From positions 1-64,000 of the forward strand of contig CALWSF010000006.1 of NCBI GenBank assembly GCA_944384125.1: a stretch of 64,000 nucleotides of DNA. The letters are read 5' to 3'. The translations under genes and the position numbers were made by a program. Source of the stretch: an uncultured Lachnospiraceae bacterium. GTDB taxonomy: Bacteria > Bacillota > Clostridia > Lachnospirales > Lachnospiraceae. A model generated the notes under the pieces. That model saw only the letters and a program-made list of their open reading frames with translations, was not told the DNA's origin and searched no databases. Position 1 is the stretch's first letter. The number at the start of each line of letters is the position of its first letter. This document shows, piece after piece, positions 51,605 through 61,292 of the stretch.

Positions 51605-52228
51605 ATGGTTGAAATTTTTGATAATCTGACACAATTTCTTGCCGCATTCATTGCCTGCCTTCTGTCATCCATACTATATCTTCGCAGCCGCAGGCAGCCT
51701 TATTTTCTTCTGGCCTGTTTTTACGGCTGTTTTATGCTGTCAGGGATCTACTGGATGCTTTATACCATTCTGATTACCGATTCTCCCCCCATGTTTTACG
51801 TGGCAGATATCGGCTGGATATCAGGATATCTTTTTCTGTATCTGCTCCAGGACGCCCTGTCTGACAGCCATGAACGGGCTTTCAAATGCAGAAGTATGTG
51901 GCTTGCTCCGCTTATTGAGATTCCATTAACAGCATATTTTATCAGTATAGGAACTGTAATTTACAACCTTATTACCGGCGGTATTTTTCTGACTCTTGTC
52001 CTGCGGTCTGTCCGGGGATTTGTATATCAGCGAAAGCAGCCTGGCTCTAAAAAATGGTATTTTCATTTTTCGCTCCTGTGTTTTCTTATGCTTGAAAACT
52101 GCCTTTGGCTTTCCAGCTATCCATGGGTAAGTAATACTTTGACAAATCCCTATTTCTGGATCGATTTTACAGTAACAGCATCACTATTCTGCATGCTTCC
52201 TGCTGTGAGAAAGGCGGTAAACCAATGA
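51605..52228 (+). CDS. Polytopic membrane protein of unknown function
   Basis: A 207-residue protein with about seven predicted transmembrane helices and the cytosolic loop VRGFVYQRKQPGSKKWYFHF. Its layout (RRQPYFLLACFYGCFMLSGI, DALSDSHERAFKCRSMWLAP) is like the membrane domain of some sensor proteins but there is no kinase or other soluble domain. The ATG at 51605 is chosen because GGAGG lies 7 bases before it; the ATG at 51599 is too close to it. It overlaps the downstream PrsW-type gene by ATGA and probably forms a unit with it. Confidence 0.65.
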   Translation: MVEIFDNLTQFLAAFIACLLSSILYLRSRRQPYFLLACFYGCFMLSGIYWMLYTILITDSPPMFYVADIGWISGYLFLYLLQDALSDSHERAFKCRSMWLAPLIEIPLTAYFISIGTVIYNLITGGIFLTLVLRSVRGFVYQRKQPGSKKWYFHFSLLCFLMLENCLWLSSYPWVSNTLTNPYFWIDFTVTASLFCMLPAVRKAVNQ

Positions 52229-52872
52229 CTTACATAGAAAATATTTTTGTGTGCATCGCTGCTCCCCTGCTCATCACAGCTCTCTGTATGGGCAGAAGAT
52301 ACCTTCGTTTTTTTCTTTTCTGCTTTGCCGGAATGGGAGCATGCATGCTCTCAGCATATATTAATACCTTTATTGCCTCCCTTTATGGAGCATCCCCCTT
52401 CAATACCACAGCCGAAATTGCTCCTGTTGTGGAAGAAATCATGAAATTTCTTCCCCTTTTGTTTTATCTTCTGGTATTTGAGCCTGAGCCCGATAAAATA
52501 AAAAATGCCATCCTGACCATCGCTGCCGGATTCGCTACATTTGAAAACATTTTCCATCTGATAGACAACGGTGCACAGAATATAAGTTTTCTGCTGATGC
52601 GGGGATTTGGAGCAGGAGCCATGCATATTATCTGCGGCGCAATCATCGGAAGCGGACTTACCTATGTATGGCGGAGAGAATGGCTGAAAATTGCCGGTAC
52701 ACTGGGACTTTTAGGCGCATCCATTGCATTTCACGGAATCTACAATCTGCTCATCGCCTATGGCGGAGAAGTGCAGTATATCGCTTATGTTCTCCCGGTA
52801 CTTACTGTTTTTCTGAGTATTATATTAAGCAAGCTGGTTTTCCCAAAACTCCGGGATAAAATTTCAGCATAG
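52225..52872 (+). CDS. PrsW family intramembrane protease
   Basis: A 215-residue membrane protein with about seven helices and the four conserved PrsW motifs: EIAPVVEEIMKFLPLL (Glu70, Glu71, Lys74), GFATFENIFHLI (Glu107), GAMHIICGAIIG (His134) and IAFHGIYNLLIAY (His170). In Bacillus, PrsW cuts an anti-sigma factor at site 1 and so turns on a sigma regulon. Here it sits close to STAS and anti-sigma kinase genes and a LytTR regulator, but no classic transmembrane anti-sigma protein is adjacent. It is translationally coupled to the upstream membrane protein gene. A terminator follows. Confidence 0.82.
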   Translation: MTYIENIFVCIAAPLLITALCMGRRYLRFFLFCFAGMGACMLSAYINTFIASLYGASPFNTTAEIAPVVEEIMKFLPLLFYLLVFEPEPDKIKNAILTIAAGFATFENIFHLIDNGAQNISFLLMRGFGAGAMHIICGAIIGSGLTYVWRREWLKIAGTLGLLGASIAFHGIYNLLIAYGGEVQYIAYVLPVLTVFLSIILSKLVFPKLRDKISA

Positions 52873-52914
52873 TTTTTCTTTTCCGCCGGATTATTATCCG
52901 GCAGACAAAACAGC

Positions 52915-52949
52915 AATGCCCCCGGCTCTGTATCACTGCCGGGGGCATT
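52915..52949. terminator. Intrinsic terminator between prsW-like and guaA-like genes
   Basis: AATGCCCCCGGC (52915-52926) and GCCGGGGGCATT (52938-52949) form a perfect 12-bp stem with an 11-base loop between convergent genes. The T-run is weak on the plus strand. A smaller hairpin, GCCGG/CCGGC, lies just before, near 52884-52902. Confidence 0.7.
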
Positions 52950-52999
52950 ATATATAACATTATCTTATTTTATACAGATTCTGCCTGCTCCATATCTGT

Positions 53000-54292
53000 T
53001 TACTCAAATTCTATGGTTGCCGGCGGCTTCGGAGACATATCATAGCATACTCTGTTTACATTGTCCACTTCTGCCAGGATACGATCCGTAACCTTCTGCA
53101 GCACATCCCAGTCCACACGCTCAATGGTGGCGCTCATGGCGTCAATCGTATTGATAGCGCGGATAATTACCATGTAATCAAAGGATCTTGCATTGTTTTT
53201 CACTCCGACTGACTTGAAATTCGGCACAACTGTGAAATACTGCCATACCTTCTTATCCAGTCCGGCCTTCTCAAATTCCTCTCTCAGAATCGCATCGGAT
53301 TCGCGCACTGCCTCCAGACGATCCCTTGTAATGGCGCCCAGACATCTTACTCCGAGTCCCGGTCCCGGGAACGGCTGACGGTAAACCATACTGTGGGGAA
53401 GCCCAAACTCTACACCGCAGGCACGGACCTCATCCTTGAAAAGCTGCTTTAACGGCTCTACCAGCTTAAATTTCAGATCTTTCGGAAGTCCGCCCACATT
53501 GTGATGGGATTTTACCATCTTGGCTGTCTTTGTTCCGCTTTCGATGATGTCAGGATAAATCGTTCCCTGTCCGAGGAATTCGATTCCTTCAAGTTTTCTC
53601 GCCTCTTCCTCAAACACACGGATAAATTCTCCGCCTATAATTTTACGTTTCTGCTCGGGATCCGATACATTCTCCAGTTTGCCCAGGAAACGCTCTGATG
53701 CATCCACATAGATCAGATTTGCATGAAGCTGATCGCGGAATACCTGCACTACACTCTCTGACTCATTTTTGCGCATAAGTCCATGATTTACATGCACGCA
53801 TACCAGCTGCTGACCGATTGCCTTAATTAACAGAGCAGCCACAACGGATGAATCAACACCGCCTGACAGAGCAAGAAGTACTTTCCCGTCGCCTACCTGA
53901 CGGCGGATCAGCTCAACCTGATCCTCAATAAAGTTTTTCATATTCCAGTTTGCCTTTGCCCCGCACGTGTCAAAAACAAATTTTTTGAGTGTCTCCTCAT
54001 CCGGCAGCTCTTTAAGCTGCGTCTCACATTTAGAGGATGGATAATCGACAGAAATGACAGGATAGTCCAAATCATATAATTCCGGCCGAACCTCCACAGC
54101 CCTGCCGTCCACAACTCTGTTTTCCCCTCCATTGAGGATGATTCCTTTTACATTGTCCAGCGCCTTCAGTTCTTCCACTGTGATATCGTGGGGATGAATT
54201 TCACTGTACACGCCAAGATCACGAATCCGGCGCGCCAGCACGGTATTTTCCGTACTGCCCAAATCAAGAACTACAATCATATCCTGTTTCAC
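53000..54292 (-). CDS. guaA: GMP synthase with the glutaminase catalytic region deleted
   Basis: GMP synthase makes GMP from XMP, ATP and an amide nitrogen. This 430-residue protein is complete in its ATP-pyrophosphatase domain ([17 protein letters not shown] at 143; FLGQGTIYPDIIESG; PFPGPGLGVRCLG) and C-terminal dimer domain ending PPATIEFE. The N-terminal glutamine amidotransferase, normally about 190-200 residues, is only about 110. It begins normally (VVLDLGSTENTVLARRIRDL; GVYSEIHPHDI; GIILNGGENRV) but at PVISVDYPSSK the nucleophile motif GICYG is missing, as are the later His and Glu. It then joins KKFVFDTCGAKANWNMKNFI. About 90 residues are gone without a frame break. The enzyme likely uses free ammonia. 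Confidence 0.92.
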   Translation of the reverse strand: MKQDMIVVLDLGSTENTVLARRIRDLGVYSEIHPHDITVEELKALDNVKGIILNGGENRVVDGRAVEVRPELYDLDYPVISVDYPSSKCETQLKELPDEETLKKFVFDTCGAKANWNMKNFIEDQVELIRRQVGDGKVLLALSGGVDSSVVAALLIKAIGQQLVCVHVNHGLMRKNESESVVQVFRDQLHANLIYVDASERFLGKLENVSDPEQKRKIIGGEFIRVFEEEARKLEGIEFLGQGTIYPDIIESGTKTAKMVKSHHNVGGLPKDLKFKLVEPLKQLFKDEVRACGVEFGLPHSMVYRQPFPGPGLGVRCLGAITRDRLEAVRESDAILREEFEKAGLDKKVWQYFTVVPNFKSVGVKNNARSFDYMVIIRAINTIDAMSATIERVDWDVLQKVTDRILAEVDNVNRVCYDMSPKPPATIEFE

Positions 54293-54448
54293 GGTCTGTC
54301 TCTCCTTTGTATTTTAAGATTAACCGCCCCGCCTTTGACGGACTGGCTGTTTTTATTATAACTTACTGTTTTCAAAAAAGCACCCGTAATTTACCAATTC
54401 CCGCTATTTTTACAGGTATTTCATTCCGCGGTCTTTCCCGCCGCCATT

Positions 54449-55414
54449 TTACATATTAACCACATGAATAGGCCTGCCTTCAAGAAATGCCCGTATATTT
54501 TCCGCCGTAGCATCCATGATTCTCTGGCGGGCTGCCTGCGCCGCCCAGGAAATATGAGGCGTAATAATGCAGTTTTGAGCATACAGAAGCGGATTATCTC
54601 CCCGAATCGGCTCAGTGGAAACCACGTCCAGACCGGCTGCATACACTTTTCCACTGTTCAGAGCCTCAGCCAGATCTTTTTCCACAATCAGGGGACCTCT
54701 GCTGTTATTGATAATAATAACTCCATCCTTCATCTTCTCTATATTTGTCCTGTTAATAATCCCCTCTGTCCCGGGGAAAAGCGGACAGTGAAGGAAAATC
54801 ACATCGGACCGGGAAAACAGCTCATCCAGGCCCACATATTCCGCCACTTTTCTTCCTTCCTCACATTCCTGCGGATCGCACGCAATTACCTTCATATCCA
54901 TGGCATTTAAAATCCTTGCAGTCGCCTGCCCGATCCGCCCCAGTCCGATTATACCTGCAGTCTTTCCGTAAAGTTCTATCATGGGGAAATCCCAGTAACA
55001 CCAGTCGTCACTCTTTTCCCACTTTCCCTCTTTGACCGTCCTGTCATGATGACCGTAATGAGAACAGATCTCAAGAAGAAGACCGACTGCATACTGCCCC
55101 ACAATCTGTGTTCCGTAGGATGGCACATTTACAACGGGAATGCCCTTTTGGGCCGCATATCCGTAATCCACCACATTATATCCCGTTGCCAGAACAGCAA
55201 TAAGCTTCAGATCAGGACATGCATCGATGACTGCCCGTGAAATCGGGGTCTTGTTGGTAACAGCGATCTCCGCACCTTTCAGCCTCTTTGCTATCAGCGG
55301 AGAGTCCACAGTTGACGTTCTGTCATAAACCGTAACATTTCCCAGTTTCTGAAGCGGTCCCCAGCTCAAATCTCCCGGATTTTCCGTATATCCGTCCAAA
55401 ACTACTATTTCCAT
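54449..55414 (-). CDS. D-2-hydroxyacid dehydrogenase
   Basis: A 321-residue NAD-dependent enzyme related to glycerate/hydroxypyruvate reductases. The cofactor loop is TAGIIGLGRIGQATARILNA, the acidic end of strand 2 VIACDPQE favours NAD, and the active-site Arg, Glu and His lie in INNSRGPLIVEKDLAEALNS, VVSTEP and ITPHISWAAQAARQR. The start at 55414 follows AAGGAG; an in-frame start at 55438 would overlap the upstream gene. It lies 20 bases downstream of a YbaK-type gene and is probably cotranscribed. The exact substrate is open (glycerate, lactate or another 2-hydroxy acid). Confidence 0.88.
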   Translation of the reverse strand: MEIVVLDGYTENPGDLSWGPLQKLGNVTVYDRTSTVDSPLIAKRLKGAEIAVTNKTPISRAVIDACPDLKLIAVLATGYNVVDYGYAAQKGIPVVNVPSYGTQIVGQYAVGLLLEICSHYGHHDRTVKEGKWEKSDDWCYWDFPMIELYGKTAGIIGLGRIGQATARILNAMDMKVIACDPQECEEGRKVAEYVGLDELFSRSDVIFLHCPLFPGTEGIINRTNIEKMKDGVIIINNSRGPLIVEKDLAEALNSGKVYAAGLDVVSTEPIRGDNPLLYAQNCIITPHISWAAQAARQRIMDATAENIRAFLEGRPIHVVNM

Positions 55415-55434
55415 ACAGTCTCCTTTCCGGTCTT

Positions 55435-55935
55435 TCATGCCTGCCGGTCAAAAGAAGCAAAACAGATTTTATTTCCATGATCTTCTATCAGCCTTTTCAA
55501 ATCAGAAAAAGCGAGCCAGACAGAGGCCGTGTTATCATTGGGATGAACTCCCACAGATTTATCACTCTGAAGATCTTTATCGAATACCACTATTACCGAT
55601 TTATCGTCATTATTTAAAACTCCGAAAGGCGAAACACATCCCTGCTCCACACATAAATATTTCTGCAGGCGTTCGGCAGAAGCAAAACTCAGTTTTGTGC
55701 TTCCTATCTGTCCGGCCAGCGCTTTCAAATCAATTCTCTTTTCTTCCGGAGCCGTAACCAGATAATGAATCTTTCCCTTTGCATCCCGCAGAAAAAGATT
55801 TTTGCACACTGTCCCCTTTTTTGTAATCCCGGCCGCATCCATCTCCTCCATGGTGTAAACCGGCTCATGCTCCATACATTCAAAGGCAATTCCTTTTTCA
55901 TTCAGAAGATCATATACCCCTTGTCTGTTATACAT
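55435..55935 (-). CDS. YbaK/ProX family aminoacyl-tRNA deacylase
   Basis: A 166-residue free-standing editing protein that removes wrongly attached amino acids from tRNA. It is of the ProX/PrdX sort: GIAFECMEHEPVYTMEEMDA, TVCKNLFLRDAKGKIHYLV, then GCVSPFGVLNNDDKSVIVVF and a C-terminal VGVHPNDNTASVWLAFSDLK. The invariant lysine is in CKNLFL. It may clear alanine from tRNA-Pro. GGGAGG precedes the ATG. The hydroxyacid dehydrogenase gene follows. Confidence 0.9.
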   Translation of the reverse strand: MYNRQGVYDLLNEKGIAFECMEHEPVYTMEEMDAAGITKKGTVCKNLFLRDAKGKIHYLVTAPEEKRIDLKALAGQIGSTKLSFASAERLQKYLCVEQGCVSPFGVLNNDDKSVIVVFDKDLQSDKSVGVHPNDNTASVWLAFSDLKRLIEDHGNKICFASFDRQA

Positions 55936-56048
55936 ATCGTTCCTCCCAAAGCCGCATTAATAGTCCCGAACGGGATTTTACTGCCATTATAGGAAACGTA
56001 AAACTGCTTGTCAATACAACAGAAGCAGGACGCTCAGGCAAACTGTCA

Positions 56049-58805
56049 TCAGCTGACCGTACTCCCTGCCGGCTGCTGCCCCATCAGCTTTTCCAGCATT
56101 TCTTCAATCTGTTCCTTTTCCCCGCTTCCGTTTGTCATAAATCTCAGCAACGGAATTTCATACAGTTCCATAATATGATCCTTCTGTCGATCCCGCGCAG
56201 CCTGCACCGTGTCCTTCCCGTGATAATTGTATCCGTCAACTTCTATCGCCACTACAGGCTTCTTGCTGATTCTGTTGTATATTAAAAAATCCAAATGCGC
56301 AGCCGGATTCATGACAAATTTAATCTCTTTTTCATTTAATAACCGGGTATTTTTAATCAGCATATTCAGTGGAAAATGACAAACCACACTCAGGCTTGAA
56401 TACCTGTTATCCGAAATAATCTCATCAATCAGAGAATACATTAAATTTTCAGAATCATATTCTGATATCTTTTTGTGTTTTTGCAGATATGCTATTCTTT
56501 CTTCCGTATACTGCCTGTAAAGATAGTCAAAAATTGAATTAACCTTACTTTCAATAACCTCAAAATTATTATATTGAATATAATCTATCAAGTCTGTTAT
56601 ATTGCGTTCTTTTTCCTGCCGGTTTCCAGTCACAACCAGCATCAGTCTTTTTTTTGCTCTTGATACAGCGACATTAAGCAGATATGGATCATCCACAAAA
56701 TCTGATATCTCATCATCCACTGTAGATATTATAATATTATCTTTTTCCCTGCCCTGAAACTTATGTACAGTTGCGGCCTCTATGTCCTTAATTTCTTTCC
56801 CCAGAGCCTTTACCTGATTTTTATATGGTGCTATAATTCCCGTTTCTTCCGGATCCATGGCATATACCGGTATAATTTCTTTTTTAATGACATCTATCTG
56901 GCGCTGGCTGTAGTGATCACGTGCATGATTCCCTGCAACTGTTTTTACCACTGACAGAACATCCTTTTCTCCGTTGTCTTCTGTCATAATAATCAATTCT
57001 CCGCGATAAAATTTCTGATTGCAGAAATTAATTATCTTAGGATGGCATCTGTAATGCTCCCGGAGCAGTGTCTGCGTCACATCCGGCATAACCTCCAAAA
57101 CAGACTGCAGAAAGCTCCGTGTATATTGATATCCATCTCTCAGATTAAAAGCGTCAAATATATCATTTGCCCTGACTCTTATACTATCCGGAACCACATT
57201 GGGAAGCTGTCTTGTGTCTCCTACAATTACTACATTTCTCGCACAGGAAAGTGCCAGAGCACCTGTTGCTATATCGACCTGCGAAGCCTCATCCATAATA
57301 AGGTAATCATATATCACATTGAAGTTAAGACTGCTTCTGGGCGAAAACGTTGTGCTTAATACAACCGGATATTCTTTTAAAAAGTCATATGGTTTTTTCC
57401 ACAAATCCCCCTCACTGAATATCTTTCTTTGTCCGTTTCCTCCATATTTTTTCGCCAGCGTATCTTTCAGCACTGCCATTGAGTCACTGCACATTTTGTC
57501 AAGAAGATCTTTATTGACAGTACTAAGATATCTTTCAATATCGGCTGCTTCCTCAGAAAGTTCCCTCTGTTTGGCACGGTAATACATAGCCTGAAGAACT
57601 GTAATTATCTTTGAAATATTCTTACTGTAAAATTTCCAGCCTGTCACTCCATATTTTAAAAAGGCCTTTGCCTTAAACAAAAATCCGACTGCCTGTTTCG
57701 CTTCCAGAATCATCTGGCTTTCCTGCCACAGTTCCATCCAATCCTCTGAGGACAGATTCTTCCCGGTCTTTAAATATTCTGTATTGATATCTGATTCCCT
57801 GACATATTGATTGAAATATTCCACTTCTGTGGTTATGCGAGAAAGCTCCTGTCTCAGACATGCCAGCCTTTCCTGCTTATCAAAAAAAGATTTTAACTCT
57901 TCAGACTGCTCTGCAATTTTCTCTCTTAATACATCGGGAGCCTCTTCTGTTTTCCATGCCGAAAAATCAGGATAATTTACAATCTGGTACTCAACAAAAC
58001 TCTTCCTGTTTTCTCTTCTTCCCAGGGATGCCACAACAAATTCCAAATTATATTTGGGAGATGATAATTTCTCATACACATTTTTAATAGCTGAATTATT
58101 GTTGGATACTACCTGCACCGTCTGTCCCCGCATTAATATATTAGTAATAATATTTAATATTGTCTGGGTTTTTCCCGTTCCCGGCGGCCCCTGAATAATG
58201 CTGATCTGATTTTCAAAAGCTCTTTTGACCGCTTTATACTGGCTGTTGTTGCATCCAAACGGGAAAACAGGCGCAAATTCACAATCTGTTCCTCCGATCT
58301 GCAATGATGACGGTTCCAGATATTTTGCCAGAGCCACATCACTGCCCACAAAAGACAGCTTTTCAAATTTTCTGACCAGCAGTTTTTCTCCTGTCTCTCC
58401 GTTTTCAATATCACTCAAAGCTGCAACCTGTTTAATATACTCAAACACATTTGCAGACTGACTCTCCCCTAAAACAGAGCGGACAATATTTAAATTACTC
58501 TCATGATAATCTTTTGCACTGCCATTTCCAAAACAAATATGCCAATATGAATCATCCGTACCTTTAAATACATATATGGCCGCAATATTAAAAAGCTGCC
58601 GTCCTCTGCTGTTAATATGGTACTGTTCAGGATCCAGAATTTCCGGTTCTTTCAGCCATTCCACATCAGAGCATTTATAGGATCGCTCTGTTTGGTCATT
58701 AAATTTAATATCTACCCGTTCCGTATCCGCATGGTATATACATGAATCTATTTCTGACGTCTTTATTTTTCCTTTAATAATAATCATATTATCTCTTGTA
58801 TCCAT
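56049..58805 (-). CDS. Superfamily I helicase with C-terminal nuclease-like domain
   Basis: A 918-residue protein. After an N-terminal region of about 180 residues, a UPF1/Dna2-like SF1 helicase core shows Walker A GPPGTGKT (206-213), Walker B LIMDEASQVDIATGALAL, motif III VGDTRQLPNVV, motif IV-like LLREHYRCHPKIINFCN, and motifs V-VI ATVHKFQGREKDNIIISTVD and LLNVAVSRAKKRLMLVV. The last 130 residues contain LDFLIYNRISKKPVVAIEVD followed by GYNYHGKD and a conserved RQKDHIM, a DUF2726/Vsr-like PD-(D/E)XK nuclease pattern. Stand-alone helicase-nucleases of this type are often defence genes, but DNA or RNA maintenance is also possible. No partner gene is adjacent. Confidence 0.82.
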   Translation of the reverse strand: MDTRDNMIIIKGKIKTSEIDSCIYHADTERVDIKFNDQTERSYKCSDVEWLKEPEILDPEQYHINSRGRQLFNIAAIYVFKGTDDSYWHICFGNGSAKDYHESNLNIVRSVLGESQSANVFEYIKQVAALSDIENGETGEKLLVRKFEKLSFVGSDVALAKYLEPSSLQIGGTDCEFAPVFPFGCNNSQYKAVKRAFENQISIIQGPPGTGKTQTILNIITNILMRGQTVQVVSNNNSAIKNVYEKLSSPKYNLEFVVASLGRRENRKSFVEYQIVNYPDFSAWKTEEAPDVLREKIAEQSEELKSFFDKQERLACLRQELSRITTEVEYFNQYVRESDINTEYLKTGKNLSSEDWMELWQESQMILEAKQAVGFLFKAKAFLKYGVTGWKFYSKNISKIITVLQAMYYRAKQRELSEEAADIERYLSTVNKDLLDKMCSDSMAVLKDTLAKKYGGNGQRKIFSEGDLWKKPYDFLKEYPVVLSTTFSPRSSLNFNVIYDYLIMDEASQVDIATGALALSCARNVVIVGDTRQLPNVVPDSIRVRANDIFDAFNLRDGYQYTRSFLQSVLEVMPDVTQTLLREHYRCHPKIINFCNQKFYRGELIIMTEDNGEKDVLSVVKTVAGNHARDHYSQRQIDVIKKEIIPVYAMDPEETGIIAPYKNQVKALGKEIKDIEAATVHKFQGREKDNIIISTVDDEISDFVDDPYLLNVAVSRAKKRLMLVVTGNRQEKERNITDLIDYIQYNNFEVIESKVNSIFDYLYRQYTEERIAYLQKHKKISEYDSENLMYSLIDEIISDNRYSSLSVVCHFPLNMLIKNTRLLNEKEIKFVMNPAAHLDFLIYNRISKKPVVAIEVDGYNYHGKDTVQAARDRQKDHIMELYEIPLLRFMTNGSGEKEQIEEMLEKLMGQQPAGSTVS

Positions 58806-58938
58806 CTTTTCTTACCGCCTCTTCCTTAATATACCAGGAACCCTGACTTGTGTTTTTATTCAAAACGCCCACGGACATTATAACATTGATTCTTCTCTAT
58901 GTCAGGGCAGCATTTTCGGACTCCGGCGTATTTTCGCA

Positions 58939-58986
58939 AAAAAGGAACCCCGGCAGGCAAGTGTGCCCTGTCCGGAGTCCCTTTTT
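58939..58986 (-). terminator. Terminator of the fucose operon
   Basis: On the minus strand an imperfect GC-rich stem (GGGACTCCGGACAGGG against CCTGCCGGGGTTCC) is followed by CTTTTTTGCG. It lies about 20 bases beyond the stop of the fucU gene. Confidence 0.75.
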
Positions 58987-59003
58987 TATTTTAACGATTT
59001 ATA

Positions 59004-59453
59004 CTATTCGTTGACCACAACACCCTTCTGGAGCATGACATTGGCATAAAGCGCTGTCTCCCCTGTTGCAATAATGCAGTAAGTTTTTTTCGCTTCCTCA
59101 TAAAACGCGAAACGTTCGATATTGCCTACCGCTTCTGCACCTCTTGCGTCATAACGCGAAACGATCTCTTTGTATGCATCCCAGATTGTCGCCTCCACTT
59201 TGCCTATGTCCTGCGGCATAAGTTCCATCAGAGTTACCGGTTTGTCGGCATATGTATCAAGCGGAAATACCTGAAGGATCGCATCAAGAATTCTGGGCAC
59301 ATCATGTCCGTCCATACGAATTACGACAGCATCTTTTCCCATAGATTCGGAGGGAAAATTTCCGTCCGCTATCACGAGACGATCGCCATGCCCCATCTCA
59401 CAGAGCACCTTCAGCAATTCCGGCGATAAAATAGAGGGAATTCCTTTTAACAT
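59004..59453 (-). CDS. fucU: RbsD/FucU family sugar mutarotase
   Basis: A 149-residue enzyme that interconverts the anomers of a sugar, most likely L-fucose. The start MLKGIPSILSPELLKVLCEM is followed by GHGDRLVIADGNFPSES, with the conserved catalytic-site His and Asp of FucU. KTYCIIATGETALYANVMLQ near the end carries the conserved tyrosine and the A-T-G-E. It lies 32 bases after the isomerase gene, so it acts together with it. Confidence 0.92.
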   Translation of the reverse strand: MLKGIPSILSPELLKVLCEMGHGDRLVIADGNFPSESMGKDAVVIRMDGHDVPRILDAILQVFPLDTYADKPVTLMELMPQDIGKVEATIWDAYKEIVSRYDARGAEAVGNIERFAFYEEAKKTYCIIATGETALYANVMLQKGVVVNE

Positions 59454-59485
59454 TGTTTTCCGGCCGTCCTTTCTGCTGTCATATA

Positions 59486-61279
59486 TTACTTATACAGCGG
59501 TCCGTATGCTGCACACGCTCTGTAATCCTGTCCTTCTTTGTCCATGCCAAACGCATTCCACGCTGCCGGTCTGAAAATATCCTTCTCCGGAACATTATGC
59601 ATGCAAACCGGAATTCGAAGCATGGAGCACATGGTAATCAGATCCGCACCGATATGGCCGTAAGAGATTGCACCGTGATTTGCACCCCAGTTATTCATGA
59701 CATCATATGCTGTTTTAAAAGCTCCCTCGCCTGTACATCTCGGCGCAAACCATGTACACGGCCATGTATAATCTGTTCTCTTCCAGAGTTTGTCCGAAAC
59801 CTCAACCGGAAGTTTGACAGTCCATCCCTCTGCAATCTGAAGAACCGGTCCAAGACCCTTTACCAGGTTCAGGCGGATCATTGTGCAGGGCATCTGCGCT
59901 TCTGTCAGAAATCTTGATGAGAATCCGCCGCCGCGGAAATATCCGTTATCCGCCGGGTTCCATGTTGTTGCGACAAGCATTGCATCCTGATCTGCCTCTG
60001 TTACCTCATACCATGGCTTGATTGTTCCGTTTCCTTCACTGTCTTTTGATTCTCCGTTGGCATCCAGGCACGCTGCTCCGGAATTGATCAGATGGATAAA
60101 TCCATCCGCCTCTTTTGCCTTTCCTTCCAGCTCATACCCGGTCACACGTCTCACGGCATCCCCGCTCCAGTATGTACGCACATCGGCAAAAATCTGAGCT
60201 CTGTTTGTAAGAAGCTTCATAAAAAGCATTCCGAGACCGTTCAGCACATCATTTTCTGTGGCCAGAACATAAGGTTCTCTTGCCCCGTTCCAGTCAAAGG
60301 AACTGTTGAGAATAGCCTCCGCAAAATCTCCGTTCGGATAGAAATCAGTCCACTGTCTCTGTCCCTGGAATCCAGCTGCGATGGCATTATGTCCTACCAT
60401 CTCCTCCTCGCATCCTGAAGGAAGATTGCTGTTTCCGTTCATGAGATCCTTGATAATTACCGCCATTTTCACAACGAATTCAAACTGCTCTGCTTTCTTT
60501 TCGTCACTCATTTTCAGCTCATCCGGATTCTTGTCAAAGCCAATCCTGCATTTTTTCTTCGCCCAGGCAAGCGCTTTTTCAAATTCGGCTTTGTCATAAA
60601 TCCCCTCTGTCATCCGACGGATAATCTCAACCTCATCAACAGACTCCACACGCATACCCAGATAGGATTCAATAAAATCAGAATCAATGATGGATCCGCC
60701 GATTCCCATACAGATCGAGCCGATCTGAAGGTAAGATTTTCCTCTCATTGACGCCGCCGCAACAGCTGCACGTCCGAATCTCAGAAGTTTCTCTTTTACA
60801 TCATCCGGCACAGAATCATCATCCGCATCCACTACATCGTGACCGTAGATACCAAATGCCGGAAGCCCCTTCTGCGCATGAGTCGCAAGAACGGAGGCAA
60901 GATATACAGCTCCCGGTCTTTCTGTCGCATTCAGGCCCCATACGCCTTTGATCGTCTGCGGATCCATATCCATTGTCTCTGAGCCATAACACCAGCAGGG
61001 AGTAACTGTCAGCGTAATATCCACACCCGCTTTTCTGAATTTTTCAGCACAAGCTGCAGACTCCGCCACGCGTCCGATTGTTGTGTCGGCAATTACAACC
61101 TTTACCGGTTCCCCGTTTGAATAGCGCAGATTTTCCTCAAACAGCTTTGCAGCCGCTTTTGCCATTCCCATTGTCTGATCTTCCAGACCTTCACGAACTT
61201 TTAACGCGCCCCTTCTTCCATCAATTGTGGGACGAATCCCGATAACCGGGTAACCGCCGATTAATCTGCTTTCTGCCAT
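59486..61279 (-). CDS. fucI: L-fucose isomerase
   Basis: This manganese enzyme (597 residues, near the normal 590) interconverts L-fucose and L-fuculose. It starts [20 protein letters not shown], typical of Fuc[41 protein letters not shown], and [19 protein letters not shown] are further conserved blocks, and the C-terminal half includes [20 protein letters not shown] with the metal-binding histidine region. The ATG at 61279 follows AAGGAGG; starts upstream to 61366 would overlap the kinase gene and have no site. It lies 13 bases after the kinase gene. Confidence 0.94.
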   Translation of the reverse strand: MAESRLIGGYPVIGIRPTIDGRRGALKVREGLEDQTMGMAKAAAKLFEENLRYSNGEPVKVVIADTTIGRVAESAACAEKFRKAGVDITLTVTPCWCYGSETMDMDPQTIKGVWGLNATERPGAVYLASVLATHAQKGLPAFGIYGHDVVDADDDSVPDDVKEKLLRFGRAAVAAASMRGKSYLQIGSICMGIGGSIIDSDFIESYLGMRVESVDEVEIIRRMTEGIYDKAEFEKALAWAKKKCRIGFDKNPDELKMSDEKKAEQFEFVVKMAVIIKDLMNGNSNLPSGCEEEMVGHNAIAAGFQGQRQWTDFYPNGDFAEAILNSSFDWNGAREPYVLATENDVLNGLGMLFMKLLTNRAQIFADVRTYWSGDAVRRVTGYELEGKAKEADGFIHLINSGAACLDANGESKDSEGNGTIKPWYEVTEADQDAMLVATTWNPADNGYFRGGGFSSRFLTEAQMPCTMIRLNLVKGLGPVLQIAEGWTVKLPVEVSDKLWKRTDYTWPCTWFAPRCTGEGAFKTAYDVMNNWGANHGAISYGHIGADLITMCSMLRIPVCMHNVPEKDIFRPAAWNAFGMDKEGQDYRACAAYGPLYK

Positions 61280-61292
61280 TTTTATTTCCTCC

